DNA from: an uncultured Planctomycetaceae bacterium
GTDB taxonomy: Bacteria; Planctomycetota; Planctomycetia; Pirellulales; Lacipirellulaceae
Assembly (NCBI GenBank): GCA_937860165.1
Contig: CALMBE010000089.1
Coordinates: 1-12,463, forward strand
Direction: 5' to 3'
DNA length: 12,463 nt
A program made the translations under genes and the position numbers. This document shows, in pieces, positions 7,272 to 12,463 of the stretch; position 1 is the stretch's first letter, and every line of letters starts with the position of its first letter. Under the pieces are notes generated by a model, which was given only the letters and a program-made list of their open reading frames with translations, had not been told where the DNA came from and searched no databases.

Positions 7272-8785
7272 AGGCCGCCGCACCTAACGCCAATGAGTCG
7301 CTCCGCTGGAGTGTGTATTATCTGCTCATCGCGATTGCCGTCGGCGGCCTGACGGGTCGGCTCTTGGCGGTGAATTCCGTCAATCGCGTCGACCTCGAAC
7401 AACACCTGGTGCAACAGGACCTCAAACGCACCGAGGCAAAGCTCAAAGCCGAGGGGCTCTCGGGCGATGCCCTCGAGGGGCGGCTCGAAGCGGAAAAGGA
7501 CCGCATCTCCGAAACACTTCGGTTGCAGCGTCCCTTTCTGAGTGCGAATGACCGTAGCCGCTGGCTGGCGATTCGCGCCTTGGTCGAACGTGGAACCTAT
7601 GAAATCGACGAAGTCCTCGACAACAATCTTTGGACCACCATCGACATGGTGCAACACAAAGGCCGCGATGGCCAGTTGCATCTTTATTCCAGCAAGCCGC
7701 CGCTCTTGATCACACTGCTGGCGGCGGAATACTGGGTGATTCACCAACTCACGGGGGCAACGCTCGCTTCGCACCCCTACTCGGTTGGCCGATTCATGCT
7801 GTTCACGGTCCAGGTGTTGCCCCTGGCGTGGATGTTCGTGATCGTCACCCGGCTGGTCGAGCGATTTGGCAAAGGGGATTGGGACAGAATCTTTGTGGTC
7901 GCGGCAGCTTGTTTTGGGACATTTCTCTCGACCTTTGTCGTGGTGCTCAATAATCACATCATCGGTGCTGTGTGTGCTGCTGTCGCGCTCGACTCCTTCG
8001 TGCGCATCTGGTGCGACGGCTCAACACGCAAGCGCGACTACGCCGCTTGCGGCTTAGCAGCCGCGTTTGCCGCAGCCAACGAACTCCCAGCACTCGCCCT
8101 CTTGGCGTTGGTCGCCCTCGCGCTCTTGGCCACGGACCGCAAACCATGGCTGGTCGCCTTCCTGCCCGCCGTGTTGCTGGTCGGTATCGGGTCTTTCGGA
8201 ACCAATTACGCCGCTCACGGCACGCTCTCGCCCCCCTACATGCACCGCAGCACGAGCGACCCCGGCGACAATTGGTACCAATACAAATACACCGTCGCGG
8301 GAGTCGAACGCGAGAGCTATTGGGCCAACCGACAGGGCATCGATCAGGGCGAGCCCTCGAAGTGGGTGTACGCCTTCAACTGTTTGGTCGGCCATCACGG
8401 GGTTTTCTCACTAACGCCCATCTGGTTGTTGACCCTGGTTGGATTGGCACAGTGGGGAAAGAGTGAATCCCGCGCCACCCGGCAAATCGCGGCCGGAATT
8501 GCGCTGCTCTCGGCAGTGTGCCTGGTCTTTTATCTCGGCTTGCGCCCCCTGGAAGATCGCAACTATGGCGGAATGACAAGCGGCTTTCGCTGGATGTTCT
8601 GGTTCGCCCCCCTCTGGCTGTGGGGCATGATCCCCGCCGTCGAACGATTGAGCGCCTCGCGCGGCGGGAGAATTCTCTGCCTCGTGCTACTCGCCGCCTC
8701 AGCACTCTCAGCCAGCTACCCCTCCTGGAACCCCTGGACCCACCCCTGGATTTATCAGGCCATGGACGGGCTGGGAATTTTGTAG
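7268..8785 (+). CDS. Polytopic membrane protein, probable GT-C fold glycosyltransferase
   Basis: 505 aa, with ATG overlapping the upstream stop by 4 nt. The first membrane helix is at about 13-35. Residues about 41-88 form an unusual charged, helical coiled-coil-like insert in the first extracytoplasmic loop. Next come RSRWLAIRALVERGTYEID (about 97-115) and YSSKPPL (140-146), which resembles the KPPL region after the first loop of GT39/ArnT-type GT-C enzymes. Many further hydrophobic helices follow, with a soluble loop (about 320-365, containing SPPYMHR and WANRQG). Coupling to a lipid-phosphate-sugar synthase suggests it moves that sugar onto an extracytoplasmic acceptor. It could also be a flippase or a non-enzymatic membrane protein. 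The membrane call is firm; the GT-C assignment is moderate. Confidence 0.75.
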   Translation: MKAAAPNANESLRWSVYYLLIAIAVGGLTGRLLAVNSVNRVDLEQHLVQQDLKRTEAKLKAEGLSGDALEGRLEAEKDRISETLRLQRPFLSANDRSRWLAIRALVERGTYEIDEVLDNNLWTTIDMVQHKGRDGQLHLYSSKPPLLITLLAAEYWVIHQLTGATLASHPYSVGRFMLFTVQVLPLAWMFVIVTRLVERFGKGDWDRIFVVAAACFGTFLSTFVVVLNNHIIGAVCAAVALDSFVRIWCDGSTRKRDYAACGLAAAFAAANELPALALLALVALALLATDRKPWLVAFLPAVLLVGIGSFGTNYAAHGTLSPPYMHRSTSDPGDNWYQYKYTVAGVERESYWANRQGIDQGEPSKWVYAFNCLVGHHGVFSLTPIWLLTLVGLAQWGKSESRATRQIAAGIALLSAVCLVFYLGLRPLEDRNYGGMTSGFRWMFWFAPLWLWGMIPAVERLSASRGGRILCLVLLAASALSASYPSWNPWTHPWIYQAMDGLGIL

Positions 8786-8799
8786 TTCAGGATAAGGCC

Positions 8800-8963
8800 G
8801 GGTGCCATGCCCACGCCGGTACCCCGGTGTGGGCATGGGAATCTCCAAGCAAACATGACCATAGCCATGACGCCCCCTATCTCGAATCATTGATCGGCCG
8901 CGGCGACAATCCCCGCATGCTCACGACGGGATACCGTCGTGAGCATGGCACCCGGCACCCGGC
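8800..8963. repeat. REP array C (three palindromes, middle one decayed)
   Basis: C1 is at 8800-8837 (forward), C2 at about 8854-8875 (inverted remnant) and C3 at 8916-8953 (inverted). C3 has GCTCAC/GTGAGC in place of GCCCAC/GTGGGC, a paired change on both arms. TTGATCGGCC lies at 8890-8899. The array begins 14 nt after the GT-C-like gene's stop and ends about 20 nt from the stop of the convergent 130-aa gene, so it forms the 3' flank of both. It aligns along its length with array E at 10187-10367, including the spacer CTCCAAGCAAACATG. Confidence 0.9.
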
Positions 8964-8983
8964 AAACGAACTGTCAAGAATAG

Positions 8984-9376
8984 TCACATTCGTTCAAATC
9001 TCAAAACGCCCGAAAAATCTCCTCGTTCAGGGTAACATTCAAGTTTGCGTCGTACGACTCGACGATCACGGGTTATACCGATGCACAGAAACTGCCCGAC
9101 ATATTCCCAAGCGTTTACCCGACGCTTAAGGAAGATTGGGATATCGATTCCTTTGCAGCCTTGTTGGAATACAAGATCTGCCGACCTATTGATCTCGGGG
9201 GAGTGGTCAGGTCTTCCGAATAACACTTCTTCTGGAGCATCAGGATTCACGTGCTCAGGTTCGAAGCATCCGCATGTGACCAGATCGTTTACATTCGGAA
9301 GGTACGCTCGCTTTGACCCACCAAGTTTGTCGCCTATCTGGTCACGAGTGTACAATACGCCTAATTCGAATGGCAT
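8984..9376 (-). CDS. Small protein with a possible modified-DNA-reader (SRA/ScoMcrA-SBD-like) domain
   Basis: 130 aa. I chose ATG 9376 because AAGGAG lies 6 nt upstream (9383-9388); the ATG at 9400 would add eight residues with no comparable site. The sequence reads as a compact single domain: ELGVLYTRDQIGDKLGGS (4-21), then AYLP (24-27), NPDAP (44-48), EVLFGRP (50-56), QQGCKGIDIPIFLKRR (71-86) and NAWEYVGQF (88-96). The pattern Y-x-R-x-x-I...GG near the N-terminus followed by (I/F)FLKR...YVG-x-F recalls the DNA sulfur-binding and related SRA-like domains of McrA-type endonucleases. That is inference from memory of the family. No nuclease motif (no HNH) is present. GC is about 50% over a 240-nt hand count, against 63-68% in sampled neighbours. 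It sits alone between REP arrays C and D. Confidence 0.75.
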   Translation of the reverse strand: MPFELGVLYTRDQIGDKLGGSKRAYLPNVNDLVTCGCFEPEHVNPDAPEEVLFGRPDHSPEINRSADLVFQQGCKGIDIPIFLKRRVNAWEYVGQFLCIGITRDRRVVRRKLECYPERGDFSGVLRFERM

Positions 9377-9382
9377 CGCTTT

Positions 9383-9388
9383 CTCCTT
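9383..9388 (-). promoter_or_regulatory. Ribosome binding site fixing the start of the 130-aa gene
   Basis: AAGGAG on the minus strand, 6 nt before ATG 9376. It decides against the upstream ATG at 9400. Confidence 0.8.
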
Positions 9389-9421
9389 CGAAATCACCAT
9401 TCTTGATTGATCTCTTATAGT

Positions 9422-9469
9422 GCCGGGTGCTGGGTGCCATGCCCACGACGGTACTCCGCCGTGGGCATG
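9422..9469. repeat. REP palindrome D (single, with doubled foot)
   Basis: The palindrome at 9432-9469 folds as CATGCCCACGACGG against CCGCCGTGGGCATG around a TACT loop. The conserved GGGTGC foot is doubled here (GCCGGGTGCTGGGTGCCATG, 9422-9441). It starts 55 nt upstream of the 130-aa gene's start and ends 18 nt beyond the RAYT stop, so it flanks the transposase gene on its 3' side. Confidence 0.92.
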
Positions 9470-9487
9470 CGAAACCTAGGGTACTGC

Positions 9488-10096
9488 TTAATCGTACCGC
9501 CGCATGAGTGCCCCGTGCAACGGTTCGTCGAGATTCGTCAGTGGCGGCAGGCTGGCACGATTTATCGCGAGTGGCTCGTCGACGCCTGTTTGCCACGCCG
9601 CCGCGCTTGACCAGCGCCAAGCAACAGCCTGTTCGACCATTCCTCTCCGCACAGGATTGTCGTGGACATAGGCAATCTTCTCGTGAATGTCTCGCACCGA
9701 ACGCAGATTCCGATCGTATCCTCCACCTCGTTGCCAGAAACGGTGATGCTGTTTCCCATTGGGTTGATGGTCCTGAAGCTGGGGCAAATATTCTGGAGCG
9801 TTTTGCCGCAACCAGCATATTGCTTGCTTGGATGGTGACTGTTTAATCGTCGAAAGTATGTTTGATACTTTCGTTTCGCCAAGCGGCAGCAAGACCAGAT
9901 GAACATGTTCGGGCATCACCACGTAGGCCCACAGATCAAATTGACTTTGCTCTTGTCCGAGTCGAAGTGCAGCTAGAAACCAGTTTCGGGAGCGGTCATA
10001 GTTGAGAAGCGGCAAACGTCGGAAGCAAGAAAACGTCAGAAAGTGAGCTTCCCCCGGAATGTCGTATCGGCGGCATGTCTTACGGTGGAGGGACAT
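9488..10096 (-). CDS. REP-associated tyrosine transposase (RAYT, Y1_Tnp family)
   Basis: 202 aa from ATG 10096; a weak GGTGGA lies upstream. The frame stays open to 10276, but those extra residues are encoded by REP E. Family features in order: YDIPGEAHFLTFSCFRR (11-27); the HUH metal-binding motif in VVMPEHVHLVLLP (H64-V-H66); FWQRGGGYDRNLR (120-132); and KIAYVHDNPVRRGMV (140-154), whose Tyr143 is the expected nucleophile; then WRWSSA (160-165). All expected catalytic residues are present and the length fits a complete protein. RAYTs cut and rejoin single-stranded DNA at REP hairpins. REP D lies just 3' and REP array E just 5' of this gene, the classical RAYT setting. Sampled GC is about 43-50%, below the flanking genes, which suggests transfer. 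Confidence 0.92.
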   Translation of the reverse strand: MSLHRKTCRRYDIPGEAHFLTFSCFRRLPLLNYDRSRNWFLAALRLGQEQSQFDLWAYVVMPEHVHLVLLPLGETKVSNILSTIKQSPSKQAICWLRQNAPEYLPQLQDHQPNGKQHHRFWQRGGGYDRNLRSVRDIHEKIAYVHDNPVRRGMVEQAVAWRWSSAAAWQTGVDEPLAINRASLPPLTNLDEPLHGALMRRYD

Positions 10097-10150
10097 GTCG
10101 AGATTGTCCACCGGGGAACGTACAATTGCAATCTCTGCGTCGAAAACCCT

Positions 10151-10367
10151 AAGGCCGATCAGTGTTTTACTTTGGGGTGCCATTCTGGGTGCCATGCCCA
10201 CGCCGGTACGCCGGTGTGGGCATGAGAACCTCCAAGCAAACATGGCCACGGCGGAGTACTTCCGTGGCCATGGCACCCATCAGATCTAATTCTTGATCGG
10301 CCTTGGCGAAAACCTCCCGCATGCCCACGGCGGAGTACCGCCGTGGGCATGGCACCGGGCACCCAGC
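10151..10367. repeat. REP array E (three palindromes plus flanking motifs), 5' of the RAYT
   Basis: E1 is at 10187-10224 (forward), E2 at 10241-10278 (inverted, 16-nt spacer) and E3 at 10320-10356 (inverted). GGCCGATCA at 10153-10161 opposes TTGATCGGCC at 10293-10302, so this array keeps the GGCC/TGATC motif on both sides. A partial foot (GGGGTGCCATTCT, from 10174) precedes E1, and a second GGGTGC-type foot follows E3 (to 10367). The array ends 2 nt before the pseudouridine synthase stop codon. Confidence 0.92.
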
Positions 10368-10368
10368 G

Positions 10369-11088
10369 TCAGGTCATCAAATCCTTTGGTAGCCCCAGCG
10401 CATCCCAGTCGCTCGACATCGGGGCCGTTACGCTTACTGGGTCCTGGGTCATGGGGTGTCGGAACGCCAAGTGTCGGGCGTGCAGGGCGATGGCGTGTTC
10501 GCGGGGGTCCGACTTTGCTTCGCCGAAGGCAACCGTGCTGCCGTAGTCGAGATCACCCACTACAGGATAACCCCGCGACGCGGCTTGCACGCGAATCTGG
10601 TGTGTGCGGCCCGTTTCCAATTCGATTTCGAGCCAGCTTCCCCAAGCGTTGTGCCACAGCACTCGATAATGCAGCACGGCGTGTTTCGCCGCCGGATGAT
10701 CGGCCGTGACAATTTGCGGCTGCGGGATGCCGTGGCGTTTGTGCAGAAAGTCGGTCCAAGTTCCTTCGTCGGGGGTGACCTGGCCCTCGACGAAGGCCCA
10801 ATAAATCTTGCTGACCGTACGGTCGGCAAACTGGGCACAAATTCGCTGCGCGGCCCGCACATGCCGGGCAACAATCAAGGCCCCCGTCGTGGGGCGATCC
10901 ATGCGATGCGTGATGCCGAGATAAATGTTCGCGTCCTCGGGTTTTCCTTCCTGGACGCGATAATACGCTTTGACTCGGACCTCCATGCTGTCGATGCCGC
11001 GCGGGGCCTGGGTGAGCACGCCAGACGACTTGTTAACCACCAAACAGGGCCCCTCTTCGTAGAGTACATCAATCGAAGGGTTACTCAC
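10369..11088 (-). CDS. RluA-family pseudouridine synthase
   Basis: 239 aa with a GTG start at 11088; no in-frame ATG lies just upstream and the ribosome binding site is weak. It converts uridine to pseudouridine in rRNA or tRNA in the cytoplasm. The catalytic motif is HRMDRPTTG (61-69), with Asp64 as nucleophile (family form HRLDRxTSG). Other family landmarks are the N-terminal VLYEEGPCLVVNKSSGVLTQ (8-27) and GRTHQIRV. There is no N-terminal S4 RNA-binding domain, as in the shorter RluA/TruC-like members. It follows the SDR gene on the same strand after 30 nt, so they may be cotranscribed. Its stop abuts REP palindrome E3, which would end its transcript in a strong hairpin. The RNA target cannot be assigned. 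Confidence 0.9.
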   Translation of the reverse strand: MSNPSIDVLYEEGPCLVVNKSSGVLTQAPRGIDSMEVRVKAYYRVQEGKPEDANIYLGITHRMDRPTTGALIVARHVRAAQRICAQFADRTVSKIYWAFVEGQVTPDEGTWTDFLHKRHGIPQPQIVTADHPAAKHAVLHYRVLWHNAWGSWLEIELETGRTHQIRVQAASRGYPVVGDLDYGSTVAFGEAKSDPREHAIALHARHLAFRHPMTQDPVSVTAPMSSDWDALGLPKDLMT

Positions 11089-11118
11089 GATGGGCTTCCA
11101 GTTGATCCGTAGCGGCGA

Positions 11119-11898
11119 TTATTTGTAAAAACTAAGCAGGCGTTCGACCAGCTTGGGCATCCAGCGATTGGCGACAACCAATAGCCGACCCCGCCAATTG
11201 GGGTATATCTCGGTCTTTCGCAATTGCATCGCCCGCACGATTTGCCGGGCCACTACTTCGGGTGAAATGCCCTGCTGTTTACCCCAGGGTATCGAATCGG
11301 TGCGCGTGAGCAAGTGGTCGAAGAACTCGGTGTCGACCGTGCCTGGGCTCACCAGCAGGACCCCAATCCCGCTGGCAGCCAGTTCGCTCCTGATCGATTC
11401 GCTCCACCCACGGAGGGCAAACTTGCTAGCCGAGTACTCGCTGTTGTGTGGCAATCCCCGGTGCCCGAGGATCGATCCGATGTTGACAATCAACGGGTCT
11501 TGGCCCCGTTGAAGCGTGGGAAGGGCGAGCCGAGTCAGTTCGGTTGCCGCGAAAAAATTCACTTCCATGATTTTGCGCAAGACTTGCTCAGCATGCGAAC
11601 TAAAGTGTCCGTGGGCACTCACGCCTGCATTGTTGACGAGCACATCCACTTTGCCAAAACGTGTGACGCATTCAGCAACGACGGCTCGCCAATCGCTCGC
11701 ACTGGTGACATCGTGACGTAAAAACAAGGCGCTGCCACTGCTTTGCTTGACTGCCGCAGCTGTTTCCCTGCCTTTTGCTTCATTGATGTCCGTGAGCACG
11801 ACTTGCGCTCCTTCGCTGGCAAAAACATGCGCATGTGATTGACCCATGCCCATTGCGCCACCCGTAATAAGGACTACCTTGCCTTGCATTTTGCCCAT
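11119..11898 (-). CDS. Short-chain dehydrogenase/reductase (classical SDR)
   Basis: 259 aa, the usual classical SDR length. ATG 11898 has AGGAGG 8 nt upstream (11907-11912). The Rossmann motif is TGGAMGMG (12-19), with Asp37 at the end of the second strand (VLTDINE), which usually favours NAD(H). Then come HDV (62-64), NNAG (89-92), Asn114, catalytic Ser142 (IGSILGHRG), Tyr155 and Lys159 (YSASK), and the PGTVDT loop (185-190). The tail (about 235-259) is basic and amphipathic (RWMPKLVERLLSFYK) and may touch the membrane. The substrate is unknown. It lies 36 nt downstream of the MFS remnant and 30 nt upstream of the pseudouridine synthase gene. Confidence 0.9.
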   Translation of the reverse strand: MGKMQGKVVLITGGAMGMGQSHAHVFASEGAQVVLTDINEAKGRETAAAVKQSSGSALFLRHDVTSASDWRAVVAECVTRFGKVDVLVNNAGVSAHGHFSSHAEQVLRKIMEVNFFAATELTRLALPTLQRGQDPLIVNIGSILGHRGLPHNSEYSASKFALRGWSESIRSELAASGIGVLLVSPGTVDTEFFDHLLTRTDSIPWGKQQGISPEVVARQIVRAMQLRKTEIYPNWRGRLLVVANRWMPKLVERLLSFYK

Positions 11899-11906
11899 GC
11901 CTCAAT

Positions 11907-11912
11907 CCTCCT
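11907..11912 (-). promoter_or_regulatory. Ribosome binding site of the SDR gene
   Basis: AGGAGG on the minus strand, 8 nt before ATG 11898. Confidence 0.8.
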
Positions 11913-11934
11913 GTTGGAAAACTTAAAACAGATT

Positions 11935-12273
11935 TTATTTTTTGATGAGTAAGCCGAACAAGGATACACCCGCGATGCCTGCTCCTACATAAAACGTCAT
12001 CGCCGGGCCAAAGACTGTCCACAAGCCACCGGCAATCACGCTGGCAGCGAGCAACGCCAGGCCGCTGACCAGATTGAATACGCCAAACGCCGTGCCGCGC
12101 AAGTCTGCTGGCGCAGCATCCGCCACCAGCACGGCAAGCAGACCTTGCGTCGCGCCCATGTGCAGGCCCCAGAGGGCGGCGCCCAAGCCAACCAGCCAGA
12201 TGTTACCCGCCAGCGCCAGCACCAGATCGACGAGGGCAGGCTTGTCGAGGGCGAGGAGCGAATCGCGATCCAT
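11935..12273 (-). pseudogene. C-terminal fragment of an MFS transporter
   Basis: 112 residues remain from ATG 12273. They match the last part of a 12-helix MFS protein: GAALWGLHMGATQGLLAVLV (about 31-50), ADAAPADLRGTAFGVFNLVSG with the conserved loop between helices (51-71), and two further helices (72-88 and 92-110). A full member needs roughly 280 more residues upstream. In this frame a TGA lies five codons before the ATG (12286-12288), and I see no MFS-like sequence in the other minus frames up to 12463. The likely explanation is truncation by deletion or insertion near 12275-12290, not a simple frameshift. The segment MDRDSLLALD may derive from the SDRxGRR loop region. A short expressed product is unlikely to be functional. 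Confidence 0.7.
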
Positions 12274-12463
12274 CCCATGCTTGAATCAGCCCGGCAAAAC
12301 CCGGTCAACGAGCAAGCCCTGAGTCCGGGCGTCGCACCCGCTGGGCGACGGGGGGTGAGCAATTACCGTTAGCCTCGTCTGCAATGTTCGATTTATACGT
12401 ACCTACATAATATGCTAGAGTGCCGGCAACAAGAAAACCAATAATATAAAGAAAAAATAACCG
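12274..12463. other. Non-coding end of the window: hairpin and AT-rich tail
   Basis: No gene is supported. 12330-12350 can fold (CGTCG-CA-CCC against GGG-CGACG with a 3-nt loop). From about 12375 the sequence turns AT-rich (33% GC over the last 43 nt by hand count), unlike the rest of the window. It may be the promoter region of a gene outside the window or part of an element that truncated the MFS gene. Confidence 0.5.

Noticed and set aside
8518..9129. 203-codon plus-strand open frame
   Set aside because: It overlaps the end of the GT-C-like gene in another frame and runs through REP array C; the protein is repeat-derived in the middle.
10097..10276. 60-residue N-terminal extension of the RAYT
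   Set aside because: Encoded by REP palindromes E1 and E2. Family members start close to the YDIPGEAHFLTF region.
10456..11112. 218-codon plus-strand open frame
   Set aside because: Antisense to the pseudouridine synthase, which carries an intact catalytic motif.
12145..12372. 75-codon plus-strand open frame over the MFS remnant
   Set aside because: Antisense to MFS helices and biased in composition, with no recognisable domain.
12380..12440. Possible minus-strand promoter (TTCTTG, 17 nt, TATTAT)
   Set aside because: The -35 matches poorly and AT-rich sequence gives such hits by chance; it would only drive a truncated gene.

Overview
The window looks like a piece of a planctomycete chromosome, probably of the Pirellulales type. 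The evidence is indirect: GC-rich genes (hand counts of about 60-68% in several sampled stretches), a membrane-anchored YhaN-like ATPase, a Ser/Asn/Gln/Pro-rich secreted protein, a planctomycete-style membrane protein with a YSSKPPL motif, and dense dispersed palindromes between genes. No 16S or other phylogenetic marker is present, so the assignment is inference.

Layout. 1-2491 (+) is the 3' part of a large coiled-coil ATPase of the SbcC/YhaN type. 2492-2693 is a convergent intergenic region with a cloverleaf-shaped repeat and a second inverted repeat. 2694-4247 (-) is an unrecognised low-complexity exported or membrane protein. 4605-5789 (-) is an AI-2E/PerM-family transporter. 5790-6260 is a divergent, gene-free region full of repeats. 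6261-7271 and 7268-8785 (+) are a translationally coupled pair: a polyisoprenyl-phosphate GT2 glycosyltransferase and a polytopic GT-C-like membrane protein. 8786-10368 is an accessory island. It holds a 130-aa protein with a possible modified-DNA-reader-like domain (8984-9376, -) and a REP-associated tyrosine transposase (RAYT, 9488-10096, -), bracketed and separated by REP palindromes. 10369-11937 (-) holds an RluA-family pseudouridine synthase, a short-chain dehydrogenase and the C-terminal remnant of an MFS transporter. 12274-12463 is non-coding and ends AT-rich.

The main system is the REP/RAYT pair. Ten intact copies and one decayed copy of a 38-nt imperfect palindrome lie between 4421 and 10357. 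They form inverted pairs with a constant 15-16 nt spacer, and stem changes are compensated on both arms, so the folded form appears to be what is conserved. The RAYT in the window, flanked by its own palindromes, is the natural candidate to have moved them. Two closely related three-palindrome arrays in the same orientation (8800-8963 and 10187-10367) bracket the lower-GC segment with the 130-aa gene and the RAYT, like the ends of a composite mobile unit. A second, unrelated 69-nt repeat family folds as an outer stem with two inner hairpins (2494-2562 and 6146-6214).

Limits: all folds, motifs and GC counts were read by eye. Family names rest on motif recognition, not on searches.
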